Below are positions 1 through 7,856 of a stretch of DNA of 64,000 nt, piece by piece. Numbering within the stretch: the stretch's first letter is position 1; each line of letters begins with the position of its first letter. The DNA is from Sphingomonas sp. AX6 (GTDB taxonomy: Bacteria; Pseudomonadota; Alphaproteobacteria; Sphingomonadales; Sphingomonadaceae): contig NZ_LR733979.1 in the NCBI RefSeq assembly GCF_902506605.1, positions 1,375,712 through 1,439,711 of the forward strand, given 5' to 3'. The position numbers and the translations under genes are program-made. The notes below the pieces were generated by a model. That model searched no databases, was not told the DNA's origin, and saw only the letters and a program-made list of their open reading frames with translations.

Positions 1-20
1 GGGGTGGGTGGGGCAGGCCC

Positions 21-935
21 TCACGGATAACTGACGGTTTTCGGCACCTCCGGAATTGGAATCCATTCCTTCTCGTCCCCTGGTACCCGCGGAAACTCCC
101 CCGCAGTCCACGCCCGCTTCGCCTCGTTGATGCGATCGCGTGACGAGCTGACGAAATTCCACCAGACGTGGCGCGGGGTGGCGAAGGCTTCGCCGCCTGC
201 CAGCATCACGCGGCCCCCGTTTCGTGACCGCAGCGTCGCCGCAATGCCGGGTTTCAGCACGTATAGTTTCTGCGGCTCCAGCGTCATGCCCTCAAGCTCG
301 GCCTCACCCATCGCCAGATAGACACAGCGTTCGTCGGTCGAATCGTCGATCGGCACCGACCCGCCGGGCTCCAGCAATATGTCGGCATAGATGGTCTCCG
401 CATGAGTGGTGGTCGGCGCGGTCGATCCCCACAGCGTTCCCATGATGACGCGGGCGCTCGCCTCCTTGCACTGGACGACGGGCAATTCACCGCTTGCGAC
501 ATGCTCGAACGCGGGGTCTGTTTCCTCATGCCGCTCGGGGAGCGCGAGCCAGGTCTGGATACCCGACAATGCTGGTCCCTTCGTCCGCTCGCCGCCGGGC
601 GAGCGCTCCGAATGGACGATGCCGTGGCCCGCCGTCATCAGGTTTACTGCACCCGGCTCGATCGTGGCCAAGGTGCCCAGCGAATCGCGGTGGTCGATCG
701 CGCCCTCGAACAGATAGGTGACGGTGGACAGGTTGATGTGCGGATGCGGACGCACGTCGATGCCGTCGCCGACCGGCAGATGCGCCGGTCCCATCTGATC
801 GAAGAAGATGAACGGCCCGACCATCGTCCGCGGGCGGCTGGGAAGCGTGCGGTGCACCTTGAACCCGCCCAGATCGTGCGTGGTCGGTTCGATCGTCTGG
901 AGGATGAAGTCTTCGGGCATCGGTCCATCGGTCAT
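21..935 (-). CDS. Pirin family protein (bicupin)
   Basis: This 304-residue protein belongs to the pirin family, a double cupin that binds a metal ion in its N-terminal barrel. Family members act as quercetin 2,3-dioxygenases or as cytosolic regulators. The metal ligands of human pirin (His56, His58, His101, Glu103) align with His64, His66, His108 and Glu110 here. The second cupin follows at about residues 170-270. No signal peptide is present, so it should be cytosolic. The start codon overlaps the bolA stop codon by four bases (ATGA), so the two genes are probably co-transcribed. The family call is secure, but the substrate cannot be read from the sequence. Confidence 0.93.
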   Translation of the reverse strand: MTDGPMPEDFILQTIEPTTHDLGGFKVHRTLPSRPRTMVGPFIFFDQMGPAHLPVGDGIDVRPHPHINLSTVTYLFEGAIDHRDSLGTLATIEPGAVNLMTAGHGIVHSERSPGGERTKGPALSGIQTWLALPERHEETDPAFEHVASGELPVVQCKEASARVIMGTLWGSTAPTTTHAETIYADILLEPGGSVPIDDSTDERCVYLAMGEAELEGMTLEPQKLYVLKPGIAATLRSRNGGRVMLAGGEAFATPRHVWWNFVSSSRDRINEAKRAWTAGEFPRVPGDEKEWIPIPEVPKTVSYP

Positions 936-1222
936 GCGGCTTCTCCCGGCGCGCGGGCCTTGATGCTCATTGCGTGGACGCGTTCGACCATCAGATCGCC
1001 GAGCGCCTGGTTGACTAGCCGCTGGCGAGCGACGCGCGACTGGCCGGTAAAGGCGTCGGCGACGATGTGGACGGTGAAATGCGATTCCCCCGATCCGTCA
1101 TCGCCCATATGGCCGCGGTGCTGGGCGCTGTCGTTGATGACGTCTAGGGTGGTGGGGGCAAGCGCGGCGGTCAGGCGTGCGGCGATTTCGGTGGCGACGG
1201 GGCCGGTGGTTTCGGTCTGCAT
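932..1222 (-). CDS. BolA family protein
   Basis: This 96-residue protein has the BolA fold. Family members pair with monothiol glutaredoxins in iron-sulfur and iron homeostasis or act as stress regulators. The typical core is visible: a G-E-S-H-F segment, VARQRLVNQAL, and a C-terminal VHAMSIKA strand with the invariant His. The frame is open further upstream, but the ATG at 1222 matches the usual BolA length and leaves room for the divergent J-domain gene. BolA next to a J-domain gene and cobST is a recurring alphaproteobacterial arrangement. The tail overlaps the pirin start by four bases. Confidence 0.92.
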   Translation of the reverse strand: MQTETTGPVATEIAARLTAALAPTTLDVINDSAQHRGHMGDDGSGESHFTVHIVADAFTGQSRVARQRLVNQALGDLMVERVHAMSIKARAPGEAA

Positions 1223-1257
1223 CGAACCTATATAGGCCGTTTTTTGCCTGGAGTCGC

Positions 1258-1872
1258 GTGCCCGACCGTAAGCCTGACCGTGATCGACCCCGTACCCGCT
1301 TTCACGGTCGCGTGGAGGCGAACGGGCGTGCGTGCGCGCATCCGGGTTGCGACGAACCGGGCGAATTCCGCGCGCCTGCCGGGCCGCGCAGCGGTTTTTC
1401 GGGCGACGGGCCACCGCAATTCCGCTTCCTGTGCCTGGATCATGTCCGCGCATTCAATTCGGGTTATAACTTCTTCACCGGCATGAGCGCGGACGAAATT
1501 CACGACGCGCAGCGCCCGTTCGCAGGCTGGGAACGCGAAACGCGCGCCTTTGCCACCAATGGCGCGGATCGGCCGCCGAAATGGTCCGATTTCAACGATC
1601 CGCTCGACGCCATCGGCGCGCGGTTCCGGGACCGGATGAAGGCGGAGCGTCCGCGCGCGGACGGCAAGCCCCTATCGGGCGCCGATCGATCGGCGCTGGG
1701 CGTGCTGGGGCTAGGGACGGATGCCGATCGCAAGGCGCTGCGCCAGCGCTACAGCGATCTGGTGCGGCAGTTTCACCCCGATCGCAACGGCGGCGACCGG
1801 AGGCATGAGGCGGCGTTGCAGCAGGTGATCGAGGCGTATCAGCAATTGCGAAAGTCGCCAGCGTTCGCGTGA
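1258..1872 (+). CDS. J-domain (DnaJ-like) co-chaperone
   Basis: This 204-residue protein carries a J domain at its C-terminus (about residues 145-200), with the HPD motif in QFHPDRNGGD that stimulates DnaK ATPase. The N-terminal half contains a Cys-x3-4-Cys-type segment (RACAHPGCDEPGEF ... FLCLDH) that may bind zinc. No G/F-rich region or canonical DnaJ zinc finger is present, so it is a specialised co-chaperone. I chose the GTG at 1258 (VPDRKPDRD) because an upstream start would run into the divergent bolA gene. It probably acts in the cytosol with DnaK; the client is unknown. Confidence 0.88.
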   Translation: MPDRKPDRDRPRTRFHGRVEANGRACAHPGCDEPGEFRAPAGPRSGFSGDGPPQFRFLCLDHVRAFNSGYNFFTGMSADEIHDAQRPFAGWERETRAFATNGADRPPKWSDFNDPLDAIGARFRDRMKAERPRADGKPLSGADRSALGVLGLGTDADRKALRQRYSDLVRQFHPDRNGGDRRHEAALQQVIEAYQQLRKSPAFA

Positions 1873-2005
1873 CCTAAGTCCTCCCCCTTTGGGGGAGGGG
1901 GACCGCCGCAGGCGGTGGAGGGGGCTGGCCTCAAGCGCTGCGCTGTCCGGCGGTCACCCTCCTTCAGCACTTCGTGCTGCCACCTCCCCAATGGGGGAGG
2001 AATTG
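1873..2005. repeat. Intergenic paired-hairpin repeat (CTCCCCC/GGGGGAG type)
   Basis: The gap holds CTCCCCC-TTT-GGGGGAG at 1881-1897, a CCGCCGCAGGCGG element near 1902-1914, CAGCAC-TTC-GTGCTG at 1965-1979, and a second CTCCCC...GGGGAG hairpin near 1984-1999 in inverted orientation. Such GC-rich hairpin pairs are typical of dispersed non-coding repeats in sphingomonads. It lies between convergent genes and could also stop transcription from both sides. Confidence 0.6.
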
Positions 2006-2665
2006 TCAGTCGCGATCCGGTGCCCCTAGTGGGAAGAACGCCCGGTACGGCCGTCCGCCATCGACCGCGCGCGCGATGCTTGGGCGGGCAAGCAGCCGCT
2101 GGCGATAGGCGGTCACCGCGGGAAAGCGGTCGCCAAACGGATAGGTCCAGTCGGCGTAGAACAACGCAGGCGCGGCTGCGCAGTCCGCCATCGAAAATGC
2201 CTCTCCCGTCGCCCACTCCCGTCCGGCGATATGCCCCTCCAGCCAGCCATAGCTGCGCTCCAGCATAGCACCGCCTTCTTGCTCGGCCAGCGGGTCGCGC
2301 TGGTCGGCGGGCCGGATCGCATTGAACACGAAACGCGCCTGCGGGTCCGACACATAATGGTCGAAGAAGCGGTCGAGCATTCGCACGATAACCGCCGCAT
2401 CGCCATCGTCGGGGATCAGCGGATCGCCGACGCTGCGATGATGGACGTGCAGATACTCGATGATCGCGCTTGCCTCCGCCACCACCCGCTCGCCGTCGCG
2501 CAGCACCGGAAAGCGTTTGATCGGCCACAGCTTTTCCCACACTGGCGTCCATTCGCTACCCGGCTCGATCACTCGCCAGGTCCAATCCGCGCCCATCTCG
2601 TCGAGCGCGATCGCCGCCTTCCAGCAATAGGAGGAAAACGGGTGGCCGAAGAGTTCGAGGGTCAT
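2006..2665 (-). CDS. Glutathione S-transferase family protein
   Basis: This 219-residue protein has the GST layout. An N-terminal thioredoxin fold (about residues 1-80) begins [20 protein letters not shown] and includes the glutathione-binding region EASAIIEYL. An all-helical C-terminal domain (about 90-210) follows. It would conjugate or use glutathione in the cytosol. The ATG at 2665 is preferred over the longer frame because it starts directly at the first beta strand and overlaps the upstream AHSA1 gene by four bases. It is the last gene of a minus-strand run of small enzymes. The substrate is unknown. Confidence 0.88.
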   Translation of the reverse strand: MTLELFGHPFSSYCWKAAIALDEMGADWTWRVIEPGSEWTPVWEKLWPIKRFPVLRDGERVVAEASAIIEYLHVHHRSVGDPLIPDDGDAAVIVRMLDRFFDHYVSDPQARFVFNAIRPADQRDPLAEQEGGAMLERSYGWLEGHIAGREWATGEAFSMADCAAAPALFYADWTYPFGDRFPAVTAYRQRLLARPSIARAVDGGRPYRAFFPLGAPDRD

Positions 2666-3120
2666 CGTCCGGCAATCCGCCGTGCGACAGCTTCCCATTG
2701 CTCGGCGACCGTGCCCCAGCCCGCCGCGAACCCCATCGCCTCGTGCTGCGCCTTGGCTTCTTCGGTCCAGTGACGTGCCCAGCCGCGATAGCGCGTCTGG
2801 TTGCCCTCAGGCTCGAACTCGAAGCCGCCGACCATGAACGGACCTGCCGGATTCCAACCATGTTTGAACGCATCGGTGAAGACGATCCGGCGTTCTGGGA
2901 TCACCTCCAGATAGACGCCCTCGTTCGGCATCACTTCGCCGTCGGGGCCGTACATCGTCACCGCCGATCGCCCGCCTGCGCGCAGGTCCATCTCGACCAG
3001 TTCGGCGCGCCACGGCGGCGGGCAGAACCACTCGTTCAGATGGTCGGTATAGGCGCGCCATACGGCCGCGACGGGGGCGTCCATCAGGCGTTCGACGCTC
3101 AGTTCGTGGGCGGCGGTCAT
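2662..3120 (-). CDS. SRPBCC / AHSA1 family protein
   Basis: This 152-residue protein has the START-like SRPBCC fold of the AHSA1 (Aha1 C-terminal) type. It shows the typical opening strand ([20 protein letters not shown]), the W-F-C-P-P-P-W-R segment and the late motif GWGTVAEQW. These proteins bind hydrophobic ligands, and their bacterial genes often accompany HxlR or ArsR regulators and glyoxalase-fold genes, as here. Four-base ATGA overlaps on both sides indicate translational coupling within the operon. No enzymatic role can be assigned. Confidence 0.87.
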   Translation of the reverse strand: MTAAHELSVERLMDAPVAAVWRAYTDHLNEWFCPPPWRAELVEMDLRAGGRSAVTMYGPDGEVMPNEGVYLEVIPERRIVFTDAFKHGWNPAGPFMVGGFEFEPEGNQTRYRGWARHWTEEAKAQHEAMGFAAGWGTVAEQWEAVARRIAGR

Positions 3121-3605
3121 GCAGGCACGCCTTTCCGAGCGGCCTCGATCGCAGCGATATCGATCTTTCGCATCGTCATCATCGCCTCCATTGCGCGTTT
3201 GGCGGCGGCGCGGTCGGGGTCGGTGGTCGCTTCCAGCAGCACGCGCGGGGTGATCTGCCACGAAAATCCCCAGCGGTCCTTGCACCAGCCGCACTGGCTT
3301 TCCTGCCCGCCGCCGCCCACGATCGCATCCCAATAGCGGTCGGTTTCCGCCTGATCCTCGGTCAGGATCATGAAACTGACCGCCTCGGTTGGCTTGAACA
3401 GGTTGCCACCGTTCAGCCCGACAAACTTGCGCCCCAGCACGGTGAAGTCGACGGTCAACTCGCCGCCTTCCTTCATGCTGGGATTGTCTGCCGGAGAGGC
3501 GTGGCTGTCCCCGACATGGCTGTCGGGGAAGTTCGCAGCGTAGAATTCCGCAGCTTCACGCGCCTCGCCGTGATCGAACCACAGACAGGTCACCATCTCG
3601 GTCAT
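3117..3605 (-). CDS. VOC family protein, PhnB / 3-demethylubiquinone methyltransferase-like type
   Basis: This 162-residue protein belongs to the vicinal-oxygen-chelate superfamily in its PhnB-like subgroup. It opens [20 protein letters not shown] and has the hallmark segments [16 protein letters not shown] and [14 protein letters not shown]. Despite the common database name, these proteins lack a methyltransferase fold. The gene overlaps the AHSA1 gene by four bases and follows the two-domain VOC gene by 11 bases, consistent with one operon. The biochemical role is unknown. Confidence 0.88.
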   Translation of the reverse strand: MTEMVTCLWFDHGEAREAAEFYAANFPDSHVGDSHASPADNPSMKEGGELTVDFTVLGRKFVGLNGGNLFKPTEAVSFMILTEDQAETDRYWDAIVGGGGQESQCGWCKDRWGFSWQITPRVLLEATTDPDRAAAKRAMEAMMTMRKIDIAAIEAARKGVPA

Positions 3606-3616
3606 CGAATCGCTCC

Positions 3617-4387
3617 TTATTTGCGGGGGCCGACCAGGCCGAAGCCCGCGCCCTGCGGGTCGCGCGCGACGAGCGCATGGTCGCCGCCGGGGATTTCCAT
3701 CGGCTCCTGAATGATCGTCCCGCCGCCCGATCGGATCGCATCGGCACCGGCGTCGATGTCGGGAACGTGGAAATAGAATTGCCAGCCCGGCGCGCCGCCC
3801 GGCATCACGCCCATCAGCGCGCCGAAGCCGACATCGCCAGCTTGCAGGAAGCGATAGTCGCCCAATTCGCCCATCGGCATCCCGCCTTCCTGGCCCCAGT
3901 GGAAGGCGTTCTGGTAGAATTCGAGCGCCTTGTCGGGATCGGGTGCCGACAGTTCGCACCAGACGACATGGCCGACCGAGCCCTCGCCCGATTGCTTGAA
4001 CGCGGTGCTGGGCTGATCGCTTTTGCCGCGCATGACATAGAAAGCGACGCCTTGCGGGTCGGTCAGCATCGCCATGCGGCCGATGCCGGGCAAGGTCGTC
4101 GCGGGCATATGCGTGGTGCCGCCCGCCTCCTCGATCGCCTTCACGCTCGCATCGACGTCATCGACACCGATATAGCCGAGCCATGCCGGGCCATCGCCCA
4201 TGCCGTCCGGTTGCTTCATCAATCCGGCCACTTCGCCGTCGTCGGCGCTGAGCAGGCGGTAATCCATGTCCGGCGTTCCGCTCGACTTCGCGCTCCATCC
4301 GACGACATCGGCGTAGAAGGACTGGGCCGCTTCGGGATCGGTGGTGATAAATTCGAACCACACCCATTCGCCATGTTTGTTGGTCAT
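3617..4387 (-). CDS. Two-domain VOC (glyoxalase/bleomycin-resistance) protein
   Basis: This 256-residue protein has two tandem VOC modules. The first starts [24 protein letters not shown] (near residue 7) and the second [20 protein letters not shown] (near residue 135). Each ends with a D-P-Q-G motif ([11 protein letters not shown] and [11 protein letters not shown]). Tandem modules can form a complete metal site within one chain. I chose the ATG at 4387 because upstream codons run into the intergenic repeat. It is probably cytosolic, with substrate unknown. Confidence 0.88.
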   Translation of the reverse strand: MTNKHGEWVWFEFITTDPEAAQSFYADVVGWSAKSSGTPDMDYRLLSADDGEVAGLMKQPDGMGDGPAWLGYIGVDDVDASVKAIEEAGGTTHMPATTLPGIGRMAMLTDPQGVAFYVMRGKSDQPSTAFKQSGEGSVGHVVWCELSAPDPDKALEFYQNAFHWGQEGGMPMGELGDYRFLQAGDVGFGALMGVMPGGAPGWQFYFHVPDIDAGADAIRSGGGTIIQEPMEIPGGDHALVARDPQGAGFGLVGPRK

Positions 4388-4410
4388 CGGGGGTCTCCTC
4401 TCTCCAAGAA

Positions 4411-4494
4411 TGAAGCTGGGTTCCCGCGCAGGCGGGAACCCAGAGTCGCAAAGCGATACGCTCATGGCTCTGGGCTCCCGCCTGCGCGGGAGCA
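4411..4494. repeat. Paired inverted hairpin repeat (GGGTTCCCGC type)
   Basis: A perfect 12-bp stem, CTGGGTTCCCGC at 4416-4427 with GCGGGAACCCAG at 4432-4443 and a four-base loop, is followed by an inverted relative, GCTCCCGC / GCGGGAGC at 4474-4481 and 4486-4493. The outer flanks of the two units are also complementary (GCAGGCGGGAACCCAGAG against its reverse). This REP/BIME-like arrangement sits inside the operon, between the VOC and DUF1428 genes, and may lower or stabilise part of the transcript. Confidence 0.75.
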
Positions 4495-4505
4495 CGGGGG
4501 CTCAG

Positions 4506-5216
4506 TCACGCATCCACGATCGGCTGAAACCCGCCGAACATCATCCGCTTGCCGTCGAACGGGCGGTCATGGCTCGACAGGCGCTCGTCCTTCATCAGTT
4601 TTTCCCAGCCCGCGTCGCGCGTTGCCTTGTCGGGCCATTCGATCCACGAGAAGACGACGTTCTCGTCATCCTTGCGGTGCGCGGCGCGGTGGAAATCGGT
4701 TTGTTTGCCGACCATCAGGTCGTCGCCCCAGGTATCGACCACGCGGGTTGCGCCCGCTTCCATCATCGCCGCGTCCGCCGTCTTGCAGAAGTCGCGATAC
4801 GCCTCCTTCTTGGCGGTCGGCACCGGCAGCACGACGCCATCGATATAGCCGGGCTTCCCGCCTGTGCCCTCCTCATGCAGCAATTCGAACCCGGAATAGA
4901 CCATGCGTTTGCCGTCGAACGGCATTTCCGGCATGTCCTTCATCGCCGGATCGGCTTCCATCTGCTGGTAGGCCGCGTCGCGGGTCGCCTTGTCGGGATA
5001 TTCGATCCAGCTGAACAACACCGTCTCGTCGTCCTTGGCCTGGACCGCGCCGTACAGGTCGTTGACCTCGCCGCGTGGCACATCATCGCCCCAGCCCTCG
5101 ACCATGCGGGTCGCGCCGTACCCCTTGAACATCGGCAGCGCGCCTTCGGCATGTTCGCGGTACACGTCCTTGTTGGCGGTCGGCACCGCGACCAGGAATC
5201 CGTCGACATAGGTCAT
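4506..5216 (-). CDS. Tandem DUF1428 family protein
   Basis: This 236-residue protein consists of two DUF1428 modules, starting YVDGFLVAVPTANKDVYREH (residue 3) and YIDGVVLPVPTAKKEAYRDF (near residue 125). Each ends in PFDGKRM-(V/M)-(Y/F)-(S/G)-GF. Single-module homologues of about 117 residues are common, so this is an internal duplication or fusion. DUF1428 is a dimeric alpha-beta barrel of unknown function, and a tandem version would mimic the dimer. The gene overlaps the GST upstream by four bases. The ATG at 5216 is chosen because it begins the first strand. Confidence 0.88.
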   Translation of the reverse strand: MTYVDGFLVAVPTANKDVYREHAEGALPMFKGYGATRMVEGWGDDVPRGEVNDLYGAVQAKDDETVLFSWIEYPDKATRDAAYQQMEADPAMKDMPEMPFDGKRMVYSGFELLHEEGTGGKPGYIDGVVLPVPTAKKEAYRDFCKTADAAMMEAGATRVVDTWGDDLMVGKQTDFHRAAHRKDDENVVFSWIEWPDKATRDAGWEKLMKDERLSSHDRPFDGKRMMFGGFQPIVDA

Positions 5217-5932
5217 TGCAGCTCTCCTTGTTTTTCCTTCATGGCTTTTTCCCATTCGATGAACTGGGGCGGCGTTGCGCCCGTGAACCCGGCCATCTGA
5301 TCGGCGAGGGCTTGCCTGAACGCAGGCCGCGCTTCGCCCCGCTCAACATAGGTTTTGAGATTGGGGAAAGCGTCCAGCAAGCCCGTATCTTTCACGATGC
5401 GCAGCACCGCGATCATCAACAGATCTCCGGCTGAAAAGTCGCCATCGAGCCAATCGGATTCGCCAAGCCGCGAGGAAAGTTCGCCGAAGCGCTCGTCGAT
5501 GCGCTTTTCGACCGCGGGCAGGCGGGGCTTGGACCAGGGCTTATCGGCCTCGAACAGCGTTGCGATCGCGTGATCCATGATCGGCGGCTCGACCGTGTTC
5601 AACGCCGCGAACGCCCATTCGATCGCGCGCGATTTCCCCGCGCGGTCGGTGGGAAGCAGTTTCCCGTGCGTCTCGGCGATGTGCAACACGATCGCGCCCG
5701 ATTCGAACAGCGTTAGATCGCCTTCCTCATAGGTCGGCACCTGGCCGAAAGGTTGCAGCGCACGGTGCGGCGGTGCCTTCTGGCTGCCCTGAGGCAGGTA
5801 ACGCACTGCATAGGGCTGGCCCACTTCTTCGAGCGCCCAGCGGACGCGCAGGTCGCGGACCTGACCCTTTGCGAAATCGGGCACCCAGTCGAATGCGGTA
5901 ATGCGGATGGGGGCGGTGTCGTCGATCGGCAT
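5213..5932 (-). CDS. Glutathione S-transferase family protein
   Basis: This 239-residue GST-like protein has an N-terminal thioredoxin fold with VRDLRVRWALEEVGQPYAVR and the QPFGQVPTYEEGDLTLFESGAIVLHI segment. The latter contains the cis-Pro and the E-S-G-A glutathione-binding motif. A helical C-terminal domain containing DWLDGDFSAGDLLMIAVL follows. It is the second GST in this block and is clearly different in sequence from the one at 2006-2665. It overlaps the DUF1428 gene by four bases. The substrate is unknown. Confidence 0.9.
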   Translation of the reverse strand: MPIDDTAPIRITAFDWVPDFAKGQVRDLRVRWALEEVGQPYAVRYLPQGSQKAPPHRALQPFGQVPTYEEGDLTLFESGAIVLHIAETHGKLLPTDRAGKSRAIEWAFAALNTVEPPIMDHAIATLFEADKPWSKPRLPAVEKRIDERFGELSSRLGESDWLDGDFSAGDLLMIAVLRIVKDTGLLDAFPNLKTYVERGEARPAFRQALADQMAGFTGATPPQFIEWEKAMKEKQGELQ

Positions 5933-5959
5933 CGTCTCTCTTCCTGTCAGATGAATGGG

Positions 5960-6064
5960 TCAGGCGAAGGTCGCGCTGCCCCCGGTCCAGGCATGGCCCA
6001 GAATTACGACGATCGTGAGCGCGAAGGACGCGACGCCGATCAACAGGCTGCGGGTGGCGGACAT
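5960..6064 (-). CDS. Small single-pass membrane protein (34 aa)
   Basis: A 34-codon frame encodes MSATRSLLIGVASFALTI followed by VVILGHAWTGGSATFA, essentially one hydrophobic helix (residues 6-24) with a short tail. A GAGG element lies about eight bases before the ATG. It fits neatly between the VOC and GST genes on the same strand. Conservation cannot be checked here, so it is a plausible but unproven small protein. Confidence 0.45.
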   Translation of the reverse strand: MSATRSLLIGVASFALTIVVILGHAWTGGSATFA

Positions 6065-6089
6065 GGGTTGATCCTCGGTCGGATGGTTT

Positions 6090-6533
6090 TCAGGCGGCAG
6101 GGTGCTCGCCCGCCATCGCGGTGGCGGCGGCATCCATGTCCATGAACATCGGCTCATAGATATGGCCATCGAGATCCTCGAACGCGCGACCGTACATAAA
6201 CCCCATGTCCTGCTTGTCGCGCACATCGGCCTTGCCGCCCGCGCGCGCCGCGGCTTCGGTCACTGCGTCCACCGCTTCGCGGCTGTCGAACGACAAGCAG
6301 ATCATCGCCTCGGTCGTGCTGCGCGTGTCGGCGATCGTTTTTGCGGACGGCAGGAAGCCACTGAAGAAATCATGGCTCAGCAGCATGATGACGATCGTGT
6401 CCGACCATACCATCGATGCGGCCTGTCCGGCTTGGCTGAACTGCATATTCTGCTCGAACCCCAGCGCTTTGTAGAACACGACCGATTTTTCGACATCGGC
6501 GACGGGCAGGTTCACGAAGATCATCTTGGCCAT
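6090..6533 (-). CDS. VOC family protein (glyoxalase-like, lactoylglutathione lyase type)
   Basis: This 147-residue single-module VOC protein starts AKMIFVNLPVADVEKSVVFY and ends with FEDLDGHIYEPMFMD, where Asp-x-Asp-Gly-His and the late Glu are usual positions near the metal site. It is the first gene of the minus-strand run and faces the HxlR regulator across a 72-bp divergent promoter region, so it is a likely direct target. The ATG at 6533 starts directly at the first strand; upstream codons cross the promoter. Confidence 0.9.
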   Translation of the reverse strand: MAKMIFVNLPVADVEKSVVFYKALGFEQNMQFSQAGQAASMVWSDTIVIMLLSHDFFSGFLPSAKTIADTRSTTEAMICLSFDSREAVDAVTEAAARAGGKADVRDKQDMGFMYGRAFEDLDGHIYEPMFMDMDAAATAMAGEHPAA

Positions 6534-6568
6534 TTCAAACGCTCCCTTGGTCCGGCGAATCACTTTCG

Positions 6569-6596
6569 TTGACGTTGATGCGCGCATCGGTTACAA
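6569..6596 (+). promoter_or_regulatory. Candidate sigma-70 promoter for the HxlR gene
   Basis: TTGACG at 6569-6574 and TTACAA at 6591-6596 are separated by 16 bases. The expected transcription start lies only a few bases before the ATG at 6606, so the transcript would be almost leaderless. The assignment rests on pattern only. Confidence 0.4.
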
Positions 6597-6605
6597 AAAA
6601 CAACC

Positions 6606-7319
6606 ATGAAGTTAGATAAAGTGACTAAGGCGAAATCCCAGCGCGACGAAGCGAATACGAAGCGTTGGTACGACGATGCGTGCGGTACCGCGCTGGCGCT
6701 CGAATTCATCGGTGAACGCTGGGCGCTGCTGGTGATGCGCGAACTGATGTTCGGCCCGCGCCGCTTCGGAGAGATCAGAGCGAACCTGCCCGGCATCAGC
6801 GCCAACGTGCTGACTCAGCGGCTCGAAGGACTGGAGGCCGCGGACATCCTGCGGCGGCGGCGGCTGGCTTCCCCCGCCAATGTGCAGGTCTATGAACTCA
6901 CCGCCTGGGGCCTGGAAGCAGGACCGCTGATTCGCGATCTCGGAGGTTGGGCCGCACGCTCGCCGCGTCACAATCCAATGTTGTTCATGTCACCCGCCTC
7001 CGCGATGATGTCGCTGCAGACCTTGGTCGATCACGCGCGCGTCATGGAGACCCATTTGACCGTCGCGTTCCGCTTTCCCGCCGACCAGTTCATCGCACGC
7101 ACCGGTGCGGCGGGCGTGACGATCGCCCGCGGCGAAACCGACGATGCCGCCGTCACCTTCACCGGGGACACGATGGCGATGCGCCACACGATCTACGGCA
7201 AAGCACCGCTCACCCGCGATGGCGAAGGCGGCACCCTGGCCGTCGCCGGAGACCTCTCCGCCGCCCGGGCGTTCATCGGTCTGTTCGCGCTACCTGAAAA
7301 ATTGCAACCGACGTCGTGA
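6606..7319 (+). CDS. HxlR family winged-helix transcriptional regulator
   Basis: This 237-residue regulator has an HxlR-type winged helix at about residues 20-115, seen in DDACGTALALEFIGERWALL (the C-x-n-I-G-x-K/R-W pattern), FGEIRANLPGISANVLTQRL and YELTAWG. The Cys near residue 26 is the position that senses electrophiles or redox changes in several HxlR proteins. An extra C-terminal domain (about 130-235) resembles the SCP2-like sterol-carrier fold found in longer family members. It is divergent from the VOC gene and translationally coupled to the AHSA1 gene downstream, so it probably controls both directions. Confidence 0.9.
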   Translation: MKLDKVTKAKSQRDEANTKRWYDDACGTALALEFIGERWALLVMRELMFGPRRFGEIRANLPGISANVLTQRLEGLEAADILRRRRLASPANVQVYELTAWGLEAGPLIRDLGGWAARSPRHNPMLFMSPASAMMSLQTLVDHARVMETHLTVAFRFPADQFIARTGAAGVTIARGETDDAAVTFTGDTMAMRHTIYGKAPLTRDGEGGTLAVAGDLSAARAFIGLFALPEKLQPTS

Positions 7320-7780
7320 GCGCGCGAGTCGATACGGCCTCACGGATCATCGCGGCACCCGCGCAGGCGATCTACGACGCGTTCATCGACCCCGACCGCC
7401 AGGCACGCTGGTTGCCGCCCACCGGCATGACCGCTCGGTTCGAGCGGTTCGAACCGCATCCGGGCGGGCGTTACCGGAAGGTCCTTACCTATGCCGATGG
7501 CGGGGCGGCGCATCCGGGCAAGTCTGCTGCCGATACCGACATCGCCCAGGGCCGCTTTCTGGTGCTCGAACCGGCATCGCGGATCGTCCAGACCGCCGAT
7601 TTCGTCGCTGACGACTCGGCCTTTGCAGGCACGATGACGATCGAATGGACGCTCGCTCCCGTCGCGGATGGCACCCGGGTCACCGTGACCGCCCGCGACG
7701 TGCCGACGGGCATTTCGGCGGAGGACCATGTCGCGGGCCTGACCTCTACCCTCGCCAATCTGGCGGAATTCGTCGAATAG
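7316..7780 (+). CDS. SRPBCC / AHSA1 family protein
   Basis: This 154-residue START-like protein begins RVDTASRIIAAPAQAIYDAF and includes the family pattern D-P-D-R-Q-A-R-W-L-P-P. It uses a GTG start at 7316 that overlaps the HxlR stop codon (GTGA), indicating translational coupling with the regulator. HxlR/ArsR-AHSA1 pairs are common in bacteria. It is probably a cytosolic ligand-binding protein; the ligand is unknown. Confidence 0.88.
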   Translation: MSARVDTASRIIAAPAQAIYDAFIDPDRQARWLPPTGMTARFERFEPHPGGRYRKVLTYADGGAAHPGKSAADTDIAQGRFLVLEPASRIVQTADFVADDSAFAGTMTIEWTLAPVADGTRVTVTARDVPTGISAEDHVAGLTSTLANLAEFVE

Positions 7781-7856
7781 CGGGGCACTGCGCTCGACTT
7801 TGCGGGGTCTCGCGCGTTAGGAGAACCCGACTCTGCCTCCCGAAAGCGCGAATGCC

